Assembly: GCA_017165825.1 (NCBI GenBank)
Contig: CM029385.1
Coordinates: 1,734,837 to 1,798,836, forward strand
DNA length: 64,000 nt
Direction: 5' to 3'
Origin: Hepsetus odoe
Lineage: Eukaryota > Chordata > Actinopteri > Characiformes > Hepsetidae
Notes under the pieces: generated by a model
What the model was told of the DNA's origin: nothing
Database searches by the model: none
The model's input: the letters and a program-made list of their open reading frames with translations, nothing else
Made by a program: the position numbers and the translations under genes
In this document: positions 38,827 through 50,218 of the stretch, in pieces
Layout: each line of letters begins with the position of its first letter
Position numbering within the stretch: the first letter of the stretch is position 1

Positions 38827-41588
38827 CTTTTGGGGGTAGCCGTTCTCAGTAATGTTCACAGGCGGCTCCCCAGGATTCTGATAGATGATAAAGTCATGTC
38901 TAGAGAGAAATATGAAGCAGAAAAGTAGCCAATCACGTCCGGGATGTTATAAACAATTACACAGATGTGATAAACAAGACTAAACCCATCCATTACTCAG
39001 TAACAACACAGGATCATCACCTGTTCAAGATTCATGGTGGATGTAAACGGACGTATTTCCCTACAAATCCCACACCGGGACAATCCATATTTACATATGG
39101 TACTGTGTCGGAGAACGGCTTGTTTATTTCCTTTCAGTTTCAGGAAGAAAGTAAATAAATATGTAAACATGTCATTATTTACATGGGTATAACATGCTTA
39201 CATACATGTAAATATGAGGTTTGTGTTCTTTTCCAGGGGATGGAGAAATGACCGTTTTAAAATATATAAAAGGAAGGGTGGTCTCTGACTTCTGCACAGC
39301 ACTGAAGTTTTACTGTGAAGCAGCAACAGTGCTGGTAATGGCATTTATCTGAAATGCAGATTTTTTTCATTTCAAAAATGAAAACAAGAAGTCGTAACTG
39401 GAAAGAGGGCAGGGAAGAGGGTTCGTAAAAACGAAATGTTCGTACTTGTAAAGGACGGCCAGCGCGCTTATCTCCACCTGCCCGACCCAGCTCTAAAGAG
39501 GAGACAAAAAAGGAAAGAGCAGTGGAGGTAGAGAAAGTTAGTTATCATCAGTACGATCACCAAACTGTCTGCTGCAAATGCCTGGATGAGACGGACGTCC
39601 CTGAACTAAAAAACTAAAAAGAAATCAAACAAGATATTGCTGACGAGAGAAAAGAAATCCACCGCTGCGGTTACCTGTGGATCCTGAAGCCTCTGCAGGT
39701 ATTCCTCGAAATCCCCTTCGATAAACTACAACACACAAAACACACACCGTGAGAGCGTGATCTCCGCGGACTCTTCTCCTGATCAGGCTGTCGAGGAGGC
39801 GGGTGGCTTCCCTGCGAGAGGGATCTGATTTACACACCGACTCGTACAGCTCCCGGTTCTGTCTGAGGTACTTCACGCACTCCGCTCGGACCTTGGTGTG
39901 CAGCCCCTGGTTGTGCAGCACCTGCAAACCCACACGAGAGAGAAATGAGTTTTCCATGCATTTGTTTATTCATACAGCCGCCCCAACGTCCGTGCGTCCA
40001 CCACATCTATTTTGATGATGTTAAGATGAAACAGAAACGAAGGGATGAAGTTTGCCCTGCACTCTCTCGACCTACTTCTTCTGAACACAGCACGCAGTGA
40101 ACCACAACGGGATACTTTTCTGTATTTAACCCACACACATCGTGCAGCAGTGTGCAGCCGTGTCCGGTGCCTGGGGAGCAGTGATGAGGACGGTACCTTG
40201 CTCAAGGGAACCACAGGAACCACAGGCCTACTGGCCTGAGATGTTTCTAGATCTTGCGTCACAGATGCCTTTTCATCCAATCAACAACCCCCTCCCGGTC
40301 TGCCACCCCACCCTCCTGTCAGCCACCAATAAAAGTCATATTCTTTTATGACTTAGTCATACTCGCTTTCATTCCTCTCCTCTCTAGAGCACATCTCCAT
40401 CTCTCCAGGTTCTCCTCAAGCTGCTCCCTGCTCTCACTGCAGATCACAGTATCAGCAGCCGACATCGCAGACCAGAAGGTCTTTATTATGTCATACGCCA
40501 TATTTAGCAGCAGGTTACTAAAGTGCAGAGGACTGAGCAACATTAACACTCCCAGAAAAGTGATGATGGAGTCATTCAATTTACTGAAAAGCAAAACTTT
40601 AAGCAGCAGGTTGATCGCAATAATGATTTTCAATCCACATCGTGCAGCCCTGAGCCGGGACAGAGACCGGCTCGAACCCACAGCCTCATGGTCCACAGCT
40701 GGGTATCCCACAATTTGGACACCACCCCTCTGAATTGAGACAATCCCCACTGTTATCAGGCCTGTGAATCAGAGTGTACACTTCTCCACATCTCAGCAGT
40801 GGGATTGGGAACACAGCCACTCCTAAAACTGAGTATTCCCAACAGTGTGCAGCCTGGGCTCTTCTCTGTGGGTCTCCAAACCTTTCAATATCACAATAAA
40901 AGTCCTTTAACTTTACATTTGTGCATATAATCCTGAGCAATTGTTTTTATTTATTTTTTTAGCCTCCACAGGCTAGCTCACTAATTTAGCTACATGCTAA
41001 CTAGCCCAAATCGTTAAACAGCACCTATTTAGCCCGTGCTGACAAGTTTATTTACCACATAATATTAAAATTTAAAAAATGCACTTTAATAAGCTTGCTA
41101 ACTAGCCCAACATTTTCCTGACTCACACTTTCTTGGCTCAACTAGCCACTGTAGCTAGCTAGCTAATTTGCCAGTCATGCTGACAGGGAAAACTTATTCA
41201 ACGACCAAAAAGCTACTAATAAGCACCCTATCCGGTATTTATGTCAAATTGTAGACCGAAATAATATCACCACGGCTGCGATTTTAGGCTTTTTAGTGGC
41301 CTGGCTAAGAAATGTGTTTCAATATGCGCGTCTAGGAGACCTAAGTAGGGCGTGGAAACCTGGCGGAGAACGGGAGATTAGGTGTCCTAGGTAGGGATGG
41401 CGCACGCATATTAGGACGCAGCCTGAAACCCCATTTAACCCCATATAAAAACTGACCTGCTCAGCCACGGCTCTGAATAGACAGGAGCCGTCCTTGGCGA
41501 TCTTCCTCCGGTAAAGTCCTTTGGCCTTCAGATATTCATCCATCAGTTTCTCTTCGTTTTCGCCGTTGTTGCCCTGCATGGTTGCCAT
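30780..41588 (-). CDS. otud4: OTU domain deubiquitinase OTUD4, 20 coding exons
   Basis: Exons: 41588-41457, 39921-39838, 39725-39675, 39492-39446, 38899-38827, 38696-38615, 38200-38044, 37605-37551, 37441-37318, 36575-36511, 36217-36117, 35716-35604, 35486-35321, 35206-35086, 34883-34817, 34438-34386, 34229-33035, 32803-32612, 32486-32446, 31865-30780. The phases close to 1334 residues, longer than human OTUD4 (about 1114). The OTU domain has catalytic Asp33/Cys36 (KDGSCLFRAV) and His139 (NGSHYD). A Tudor-like segment (AGDKCQV...DGPV.VFIEELG) follows in exons 10-11. Exon 17 (about 398 codons) is almost wholly Pro/Ser/Thr/Ala low complexity. Exons 18-19 hold the conserved LYQDPLYPGFP and LRFFFNLGVK. 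The tail is RGG-rich, fitting the known RNA-binding role. OTUD4 removes ubiquitin (K48/K63) and acts in DNA alkylation repair, innate signalling and stress granules. At exon 6 two overlapping donors occur; only CAGT|GTGAGT keeps frame. Confidence 0.96.
34645..34770 (+). repeat. Dispersed repeat family 3
   Basis: Words tgctggagcctatccctgc, ctcacaggacaaaccctgga and ggcagacacactaacactcac match the copy at 54060. It lies in an otud4 intron. Confidence 0.6.
36220..36249. repeat. (GA)n microsatellite at the otud4 exon 11 acceptor
   Basis: On the minus strand (CT)n runs straight into CAG|GTGCAG at 36217 and forms the polypyrimidine tract. Confidence 0.85.
37523..37546. repeat. (GT)n tract just downstream of otud4 exon 8
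   Basis: Read on the transcript as (CA)n starting five bases after the exon 8 donor. Confidence 0.95.
37621..37667. repeat. (AC)n tract just upstream of otud4 exon 8
   Basis: Read on the transcript as about 23 UG units ending some 15 bases before the exon 8 acceptor. It is complementary to the (CA)n on the other side of the exon. Confidence 0.95.
38783..38824. repeat. (GT)n tract at the otud4 exon 5 donor
   Basis: Read on the transcript as (CA)n beginning at intron position +4 (AAAAG|GTACACAC). Confidence 0.95.
40068..40240 (-). mobile_element. tRNA-derived SINE (family 1) in otud4 intron 1
   Basis: Reverse-oriented body: cagcacgcagtgaaccacaa, gtgcagcagtgtgcagc, ggggagcagtgatgagga, ggtaccttgctcaaggg. 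Confidence 0.85.
40340..40510 (-). mobile_element. RTE-type LINE fragment in otud4 intron 1
   Basis: The minus strand reads ADTVICSESREQLEENLE followed by RWRCALERRGMK, the standard RTE reverse-transcriptase phrase. Confidence 0.85.
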
Positions 41589-42160
41589 GCTCGGGGACAG
41601 TGATCCTGCTAAAAAAGTTATTTTCCCTCTTTAACTACATCCTAACCCCGTTCAGAAGTGAAAGAGAGAGAAACTGTACTCTCTCTTTCGTTTCCAAGGA
41701 GATGAAACTTCTCTTCACGTCTCCTTAAAGTGGAAGCAGTCGTTGGTAGTTATGCTTTTCTCCCAAATATAAGGAATATTGCCAGCGATCGGTTTAAAAA
41801 TCAGCCGAAGTGCAAAAATATGACACAAAACATGGAAACTAAACGAATGAAGGCATCGGTTTCGATTCGCTCCCAATATTGTTTTTCACACTTATTTAGC
41901 AACAAGCCCCTCTCAACAACAAGTGGATTGGCTGGGTATCCTGTCAATATAAACTGCCGGCCAATAGAAATGCAGGAAAATCGCTATAACTAGCCAATCC
42001 TAAGGAAAGGCAGAACTTGTCGGAATATTGGTGGGAAACGTCACGGGATCCGACAAGGATGACACTGGGAAATGTAGTCCAAGCTCCCCCCAGCCGCTCG
42101 GCAGCGATCAACAAAGAGGCGGAAAACGAAACTACACGACCCAGTTTGCAACAAAAGTCT
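41589..42160 (-). promoter_or_regulatory. otud4 promoter region with two ZNF143/Staf-like sites
   Basis: On the minus strand, 42064-42079 reads GACTACATTTCCCAGT. On the plus strand, 42131-42144 reads ACTACACGACCCAG. Both resemble the ZNF143/Staf core ACTACAATTCCCAG. They are inverted and about 50 bp apart, some 480-550 bp upstream of the ATG. The transcription start itself is not visible. Confidence 0.45.
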
Positions 42161-42814
42161 TAAGGTTGCCCGAGGTTACGTTTATTTTACACACATATAT
42201 AATTTATTATTTAAATACATCTTATAATGTGTATATAATGAAATTGCATTTATTTGTTTATTTATTTTTTTTGGTTGTAAATAAAGTCATTCAGAGTGAG
42301 TTAAATGTGAAATGTTATGGCTAATTCTAGAAAACTTGCAAACTTGCATGGTGCAACGAAATCAGGCATTTTATGTCCTGTAAAAACCTCCAAGTGAACC
42401 TACTCGTGTCTTCTGGGTGTTTGTAAAGGATGTAAATGCAGCACATTTATAATTATGTCATGTAATAACTCTCTGTGAGGGAGCTTTTACAGGCAGACGT
42501 CTGGTTCCATTCACAGCCACTGTGAACAGTTCAGTTTCTGTCTCTTGAAAGGAGACATTTCACACCAAACTCTCTCCAAATGTTAATATCTGATACGCCC
42601 TCTCCATGTTTTTGTTTCCCAGATTACTCTTAGTCTGGGACGTCCCTTGTCTCTGTCCCTTTTAGCTGTTGGCAGTTAAAGCTGCCAGAGACAGGCCACT
42701 GTTTACATCTATATTTTGAATCCCGTGAACTCCAGCAGAACTATCTCGGTTTTCTTCTGGATGATGGATGATTGCCCACTTGTCCAAGAGGAACTGATGC
42801 CCACTAATTTGGCT

Positions 42815-43030
42815 TGATGGTCTGGGTTAGAGAAGCAAGATTGCACTGGTTTGGACACGTCCAGAGGAGAGACGAGGATTATATCGGGGGGAGGATGTTG
42901 AAGATGGAGCTTCCAGGAAAGAAGAAAAAAAGAAGAACAAAGGAGGTTTATGGACATGGTGAGAGAGGGCATGCTGGTGGTTGGTTTGGCGACCCCTAAT
43001 GGGAGCAGCGAAAGTAGAAGAAGAAGAAGG
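42815..43030 (+). mobile_element. RTE-type LINE 3' fragment
   Basis: Translates as REARLHWFGHVQRRDEDYI then KMELPGKK, and ends gcgacccctaatgggagcag with a GAA-repeat tail. This is the classic RTE 3' end, 5'-truncated. Confidence 0.9.
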
Positions 43031-43647
43031 TCTAGGTTGTCTTGTCACCTGTACTCTAGACTGGATTTACCATCATTTGGTAATTTGGTTGTCACTCACC
43101 TGCCCTAAAGACCACCAGGATCACCTGCATGGACTGAAGCTTATTGCACCACAATCCCTTGAGCATGTTTTTTTTTGTTTTTAGTAAATACAATTATTCT
43201 CATTTATTGAGCAAATGCAGTGTTTTTCAGTCTCAGGCTTGAATGTTGTTTGGTCTTTGAAGGTCTGGCGTCATCTGTTGGAAAAAAATACACAGAGTGA
43301 CCGATTCCTCTTTCAAACAATCTATCTTGTCTACTTCTCCTTTTTCAGGGTCCTTCCTCCTCTACACCACCTTTCCATGTTGGAGGAAGTGGGTTTTATT
43401 GTGTCACTGATGTTTATTCCTCCTGCACTCACTTCGTTCAGAGACACAAACAAGAGCCTTTAAGACTGTACGTTTCTAATTCTTGATGTGGGATTTCTGA
43501 AAGGAGCTAAAATTCATTCGTTGGGATAAAGGGCTATAATCCCTGATCTTTATAGACGTCCTGAAAGTGAAAGTGCAGTTTGGACTAATAGAGTCGTTCC
43601 AGAGAACCAGCACAGTAGCGTTAGAAAAAATAGCTACATTTGAGGAG

Positions 43648-43850
43648 TTGATGGTCTAGTGTTAGGATACTCGCCTACAGACCACGTGGTTGCAGGTTTG
43701 AATCCCACCTCTAGCACTACCACCATTGGATTCCTGAGCAAGACCCTTAACCCCAAGTCACTCCAGGGGGAGACTGTCCCTGTAGTAAAGAAATGTATAT
43801 TGGTCTGGATAAGAGTGTCTGCTAAATGCCGTAAATGTAAATGCTTAAAT
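43648..43850 (+). mobile_element. tRNA-derived SINE (family 2)
   Basis: Head tgatggtctagtgttaggata, B-box-like ggtttgaatccc, then cctgagcaagacccttaacc and the tail ggataagagtgtctgctaaa shared by many fish SINEs. Confidence 0.9.
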
Positions 43851-44493
43851 ATCACACTGCTGTAGAAACCAGAGATCAGAGGTCTTTGCTTCCCAGAGAT
43901 TTTGTGTCTTCACTGGAAAGTGATGACTGGTCACTTGATGTGATTACCTTGGCTTCTCAGAATGAATGTTTAAAGAAGTAATGAATGTGTTTTATGATCT
44001 GAAAATGTATTTGATGTATATTTTAAATCACAAATATGCACCTTTACCATCTAAAATACCTTTGTGGAAATAAAATTTCAAGTATCTAATCATATTTCAC
44101 ATTTTACAGGTGGATATCATTACAACATTAGAAATGTTATCTGGTTGAGATTTAACTCATTTGTATAGTTTATTTTTCTGTCATCTTGCATTTTACTAGC
44201 TCTCCAGATCTCTTCACAGAACTCTTCACAGTTATGTTTCTTTTCACTGTTCTGGCTGGGTTGTTTTAGGAGAAGGGTGGGCTTTTATTGTCCCTCACTC
44301 AAACATACTAGAGCTCTTTTACCACCACCATCTAGTGTGCATGGATCAAATCAGGCCTGAGGAGAAATGGAGTGGAAATGGAGATTGAGTCATACACCTG
44401 ATCATTTAGGCGCCTCTGTTGGAAGAAGTCAGTCTTATTCTCTAATCTGCCCCCACTTCAATCAGGGAAACAGCTCAACAGGAATTGGAAGAA

Positions 44494-44868
44494 ATGACTT
44501 TCAGAAGAAGATCTTACATGTGTGCTGTGAAATCTTCAAAGATCCCGTTGTGCTGTCATGTAGCCACGGTGTGTGTAAAATCTGTCTGCAGCAGTTCTGG
44601 GAGACCAAGGGCTCGCGAGAATGTCCAGTTTGTAGAAGAAAATCCTCTAAAGACCTTGCTCTGAAGAACGTGTGTGAATCTTTCCTAGGGTGCAGGAGTC
44701 AGAGAGTTTCAGCAGGGTTTGAGGAGTTCTAAAGTCTGCACAATGAGAAACTCAAGCTCTTCTGTTTGGATGACCAACAGCTGGTGTGTTTGCTGTGTCA
44801 GACTTCAAAGAAGCACAAAAGTAATAACTTCTGTGCAATAGGAGAAGCTGTGGGTGACTGTAAGGTAT
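44494..44868 (+). pseudogene. TRIM exon 1 pseudogene (RING plus B-box)
   Basis: Matches exon 1 of the TRIM gene starting at 45111. The normal start Met is not in frame: a deletion of about 5 bp near 44515 (between the GAAGAAGATCTT codons and CTGTGAAATC) removes part of the first zinc knuckle and shifts frame. A TAA replaces the first B-box cysteine (about 44730). The donor GACTGTAAG|GTATGG is kept, but none of exons 2-6 follows before the next gene, so this is a lone duplicated exon. Confidence 0.85.
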
Positions 44869-45110
44869 GGTACTGTTCATTACGTTCTTCAAATGAAATG
44901 AACACAGAATATGCCCCTTTAAAAATACTTCAAGCAAAAATGTTGGTTCCTAAGTTGCCTTTGTCTAGTACAGAGTCTCACGAAGTTTCACAATTCTGCA
45001 CCTGGTCACCTCCCTTTCCAGAGCTCCTCCTCCTACACACAGTCTACCTGCTGGAAAAATTTAAAGTCATACATACCCATACTGACATTTGTGCTGAGAC
45101 ACAGAAGAAA

Positions 45111-48043
45111 ATGGCATCAAAAAGCTGCCTCCCGGAGGAAGATCTTTTATGCTGTGTCTGCTGTGAGATCTTCAGGGATCCTGTTGTGCTGTCTTGTACC
45201 CACAGTGTGTGTAAAATCTGCCTGAAGAAGTTCTGGAAAGCTAAAGGATCTCCAGAATGTCCTGTTTGTAGAAGAAGGTCCTCAAGAGAAGATCCTCCTC
45301 TTAACCGTGTACTAAAGAATGTGTGTGAGTCTTTCCTAAAGAGCAGGGATCAGAGATCTTCAGTAGGGTCTGAGGAGCTCTGCAGTCTACACAATGAGAA
45401 ACTCAAACTGTTCTGTTGGGTCGACCAACAGCCGGTGTGTGAGGTGTGTCAGGCCTCAACGGAACACAAAAATCACAAATGCTGCCCAGTAGATGGCGCT
45501 TTGATGGACTGTAAGGTAGGACTCTAGGCAAAAGTGTCAGATCTTCCTGTTTTGTGTGCTAAACCGGTCTAAGGTAGACAGTCATGTGTAGTTTCAGAGC
45601 TAACGAATGTGTGAATCAGAGAGTTAGCATCCATCCATCTTCTGTGTTACTATTTTTAACCAGGCTTGGTGGTTTTCCCAGCATTCATAGGGTGAAATGC
45701 AGAGAAATGCCCTGGACAGGCCACTAGTCCATCACAGACAGAGTTATCAGAATGAGCAGAGTATTCAGGATTAAGTTTTCTTTGGTGTCCATTGAAAAGA
45801 CGCTCTTTGAGAAATTCATTCATATAATGTATTTAATTCATTTAAGTCACATGTTGTATACAAAGCGAATAGAGTAAACTGTTCTTGTCGCCACAGAATA
45901 AACTCCAGTCGGCTTTGGAGCCTCTACAGAAGAATCTGAAAGTCTTATTGAAAGCTAAGGAACAATATGACCAAACAGCGGCTCATATTAAGGTAAAACA
46001 TCATGTTGAAAGTGAAACATGTTGCTAAGCTCATGCTCCTGATGAGTGTCCATTTATCCTCTAGGTGATAAAACTTTGAGTTCCCTAATCGTCTCTTATT
46101 GCAGACGCAGGCTCGGAACACAGAGAGACAGATAAAGGAGGAGTTTGAGAAGCTTCACCAGTTTCTAAGAGATGAAGAAGCAGCAAGAATGGATGCAATG
46201 AAGGAGGAAGAGCAGCAAAAGAGTCAGATGATGAGGATGAAGATTGAAGAGATGAATCAAGAAATATCATCTCTTTTACACAAAATCAGGAACATCCAGA
46301 AGGAAATGGGGGCTGAAGATGATCAGATCTTATGGGTGAGAGTTACAAAAATGCTCTTCCCTTGATTCATCTCTGTCTACTCTACTTTCAATTTATATGA
46401 AAATATTAAAAAGGTAATAAAAACGCTTAATTTCTCCGTCAGAACTTCAAATCTACAGAGAAACAGTAAGTAAATGTCTACCATCTATATAACCTAATGT
46501 TAAATTTTTTACATATTGAAAATATATAACAGTTAATATAAACAATGCAACAATGAAAACTAAACCTGTGTGTTGTATTTATTGTTAAAATGAATATGTA
46601 ATAATAAGAAAAGTAATAAGAACAGTAGCTATTTGTAGCTACTATTTACTAAACAAAACAGAACAGGGTGCACTGGTGGCCTACTGGTCAGGTACTTGTC
46701 CCCATGATCAGAAGATCCTGGACCATGATCAGAAGTCCGGGACCAGTCCGGGACCAGTTACCTAGAGGTACCTTTGAGTAAGATAAGGTACAGTTCCCAA
46801 CACTGCTTCCCTGTCACTGGATGTATGGCTACCTGCTGGTAGACTGTATGTATGGGTTAAATGCAGAGGAAGCGTTCTATTGTACTGCTGTCACTTCCAA
46901 ATAGTCACTTTCATTTAAAATTATTGACTTGAGGATAAAATAATTCTGAAGTAATGTCTGAGAAATTTCACATAACCATACGTTTTCAGAGCTCGGTACA
47001 CACCAAAGAATCCAGAGAAGATTTCAGGAGCTCTGATCGATGTTGCGAAACATATTTCCAACCTGAAGTTCAGAGCATGGGAGAAGATGCAGGAGATTCT
47101 CCACTACAGTAAGTTCTGTTTCTCTCAGAACTGATCTCTCACACACAATCTGAGTTTGGACTAATGAGAAGCTTCAAGTAGAATGGATTATTTCTAATCT
47201 GGGTTTGGGGGAAAACACTGTGTTCAAAAGAGCTGAACATGAAGAGTCAAAAATGAAGAGTTTTGATCAACAAAAATAGGATACTCATTCAAAGGAGTGA
47301 AACACAGCAGAAGTGTTGCATTCAGATTAGTTGGCCCGCTGGACTTTAACACACCTTTTACTGTTGAAAATACCTTTTAGTGCAGAATTGAACTGCCAGT
47401 GAAGGTCTAACCCAGGGTTCAATCTGTGTTCTGGAGTTAACCTGTTAAGTGAAGCTGGAGTGATGCTATTTCACTGAAAGTAACTGTTCCATCCTCAGCC
47501 CCTGTAACTCTGGACCCCAACACAGCACATCCAGTCCTCCACCTGTCTGATGACCTCACCACTGCTGAAAACAGAGACCAGAGATTATCGCTACCTGATA
47601 ATCCAGAGAGATTTCGTGAGTCTGTGTGTGTTCTGGGTTCTGAGGGTTTTAACTCAGGAACACACTGCTGGGACGTCCAGGTTGGAGACAGTGAAGGCTG
47701 GTCCCTGGGTGTGATAACGGAATCTGTAATGAGAAAAGGAAACTCCTTCTGGGGTTCAGTGTGGAGGCTGAACTTCAGTGTAGATAATAATAAATACTGG
47801 ATACGCTGCCCAGGGCAGCCACGTAACTACCTCACGCTTAAAGGGAAAGTGCAGAGTGTCCGAGTGCAGCTGGACTGGGACGGGGGGAGAATTACCTTTA
47901 CTGATTTTCTAACTGGCACACACTTGCATACCATAACACACACCTTTACTGAGAGAGTTTTACCATTTTTCTGTAATGTATCAGCTCATCCTCTGAGGAT
48001 TTTATCAATGAAGCCATCAGTAACAGTGGAACAGCACAGTTAA
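45111..48043 (+). CDS. TRIM35-like (zinc-binding protein A33-like) RING E3 ligase 1
   Basis: Exons 45111-45515, 45897-45992, 46105-46335, 46443-46465, 46990-47108, 47499-48043. The total is 472 residues. The C3HC4 RING uses Cys14, 17, 29, His31, Cys34, 37, 50 and 53. The B-box 2 (CSLHNEKLKLFC...CQASTEHKNH) follows. The coiled coil is in exons 2-3 (QARNTERQIKEEFEKLHQF). The PRY-SPRY is in exon 6 (LDPNT, CWDVQVGD, QLDWDGG, TERVLPFF). The RING confers ubiquitin-ligase activity, and SPRY domains of this family bind targets; the target here is unknown. The ATG at 45111 is chosen because it matches the MASK start of the paralogues, although the frame is open further upstream. AATAAA at 48211-48216. 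Confidence 0.93.
45690..45745 (+). repeat. Dispersed repeat family 3, short piece
   Basis: gaaatgccctggacaggcc then actagtccatcacagacag, as in the start of the copy at 54060. Confidence 0.5.
46668..46912 (+). mobile_element. tRNA-derived SINE (family 1) in TRIM gene 1
   Basis: ggtggcctactggtcaggta head, a local duplication of ccatgatcagaag and gggaccag, then the body ending gtcacttccaaatagtcact. Intron between exons 4 and 5. Confidence 0.8.
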
Positions 48044-48527
48044 AGATGAAGCTATTTACTTACCTGTCACAGTTGGTCTGTTTTTCTGCTCCAGCCATGA
48101 TTCATTATTCCTGCCTGTTCGTTCAGGCCCCCCGGTGTTTCCAGTGTATTTTCCTCATGTTTGATTTTCAGTACACTCCCCATTTACTTTACACAGTGTT
48201 ATGTTCTGTAAATAAAACTCTTGCACCTACATTCTGCCTCACTGCCTCTAACTTATAATGAAAGATCAATTCACACACTGATGTTTTGAGTTTAATTAAG
48301 ACTTAGCAAAAGCCTGATTGAGTCAAATGGAGGGTTATAAGCTGCTCCGCCATTTTCAGCCTCTCTTCACTGTCGGTAGGCAAAATAATAAGATGCTGCA
48401 GATTCAGGAGAGCCAGCAAGACTACTAGACATGACAGCTTGGGGTTCAAGGATAGTTACCAGTAGCTCTTTGACATTATTTCAAAAGTAGAGCTTTAGTC
48501 CCACTTCTGGCATGAACCAAGCTCTCA

Positions 48528-48765
48528 CAGTGGCCAGTCTAGGCCATAAGACTGGAAAGTCATTTGTTGGAATCCCAGACCAAAAGGTTGTCCTGATGTA
48601 CCCTTGAGCGAGGTACCATCCCTATCGCTGCTCCTTGGGCACTTTAAATAGCTGCCTCCTGCTGCACGGTGGGTGTGGGTGAAAAGAAGAGGTTGAATTT
48701 TGCCGTGTCTCGCTGTGTGCTGTGCCATGTTTCACAATGACTAAAATAGTCAGTTTCACTTTTGT
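48528..48765 (+). mobile_element. tRNA-derived SINE (family 1), diverged head
   Basis: gtccctgatg-like body start gttgtcctgatgtaccctt, gcgaggtaccatccctatcg, ctgctgcacggtgggtg and the gtcagtttcacttt end. Confidence 0.8.
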
Positions 48766-49037
48766 GTTTTGAAACGAGAAGGCAAGAAGAAATGATGGTG
48801 AGTAACAGTGAGATGATGCTTGTTTCAGAGGTTCATTATTACTGTAGATCTATTTTTGCCATGGGCAGAAGTGTCCAAAGTTGCATTCTTTATAGTTACT
48901 TGCGTAAAATGAGTCAGACAAAAATAAAAATAAAATGACTTTTTCCCAGTTAAAGTAATTGTATGCTAAATGTTTCTACTGTCTTTTCTGTGTGTTAATT
49001 TCCCATCTGTTTAGGTTGGTATTGGTGTAGGAAACCA

Positions 49038-49140
49038 ATGGTGGTGGTGGTGATCTAGTGGATACTTGTCCATCTTCCAACACCAGCACCACCATTGGGT
49101 TCCTGAGCAAAACCTTTAATCCCAAGTTGCAACCAGTAAG
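49038..49140 (+). mobile_element. tRNA-derived SINE (family 2), partial
   Basis: ggtggtggtgatctagtgg, gatacttgtcc and caccattgggttcctgagca, without the tail. Confidence 0.65.
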
Positions 49141-49239
49141 TAACCAGTATGTAAGGTATTCTGAGGTATTGGTCTTTCATGGAATGGAGTCAGCAGTAAA
49201 AGGTTCATGTTGAGTTGTTCTTTAACAAATCAAGATGTG

Positions 49240-49526
49240 AAAGTGACAACCCTTGTCATTGCGAGGTCACGGCACAGCACACATGAACCACAACGAAATT
49301 GGACCTCTGCATTTTACCCATGCACACTCAAACCCGTGCAGCAGTGGGCAGCTATTGAAAGCGCCCGGGGAGCAGTGATGGGGACGGTATTGAAAGCGCC
49401 CGGGGAGCAGTGATGGGGACGGTACCTTGCTCAAGGGTACCTCAGGGCAACCTATTGGGAAGGGGTTTGAACCCCTGATCCTCCGATCATGCGCCTGACG
49501 CCCTAACCGCTAGGCCACCGCTGCCC
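49240..49526 (-). mobile_element. tRNA-derived SINE (family 1) with an internal duplication
   Basis: Nearly complete reverse copy from gtgacaacccttgtcattg to gctaggccaccgctgcccc. A segment of about 40 bp (attgaaagcgcccggggagc and onward) is present twice in tandem near 49350-49426. Confidence 0.9.
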
Positions 49527-50218
49527 CATGTGAGGGGTTGGATGAAACAATGGCATGGCATGAAACTGTAGGTCTGACACTTATCTAAAGCAATGGTGAA
49601 CAGCTCAGGTTCTTTTGTTCAGGTACATTCTTGATTATCTGGTGCCAACCAGAGTAGGACAAGTTCCCCTTTTGAGTCCTCCTAAGACTTTTCCTCCAGT
49701 TTTAGGGATTCGTTTTCACTGTTACCCCCAGCTAACTACCCTCAGAGCTGGATTCTGTTGTAAACAGTTGTTAAGAGTGCTATATAAATAAAACTGACTT
49801 GACTTGACTTGATAGAAGAAACTGTAATGAAAGATAACTCAACAAACAAGAAAAACCATGATGAGGAAGTTGACAAAAAGAACCCAAGCTGTTGTAGAGC
49901 TTCCCTCAGGCAGGCACAGGTGCTATACTAATTAAATCAGAAAAGCTCTGTACCACCTTCTAGTTGCCAGGGATGGCAAAGAAACCACATTCTTACTTAC
50001 CTCCCTTTCCAAAGCTCCTCCCCCTCCACGCAATGAGCAGATTGGATGAATCTGAAACTCATGCTTTCACTTTGCTGATCCTCATGCATTCCAACTCAAC
50101 TGATATGACTTCTCTCCAAAGGCATTTGAATACTGCGTGATAACAGTGACTGCCTGGGAACGCTCCTGTTTGCTGCAGAAACTGGAGTACAGTCTGGAAA
50201 TCTGACCAGCAGCTGAAA

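Larger units (their letters stand above)
42160..44490. other. Intergenic repeats between otud4 and the TRIM cluster
   Basis: Holds an RTE tail (42815-43030) and a family 2 SINE (43648-43850). The rest is AT-rich single-copy-looking sequence with no exon I can support. Confidence 0.55.
48044..50218. other. Intergenic between TRIM genes 1 and 2
   Basis: Contains the 3' UTR of gene 1, two family 1 SINEs and one partial family 2 SINE. No exon seen. A possible promoter for gene 2 lies in the last 200 bp but has no recognisable motif. Confidence 0.5.
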
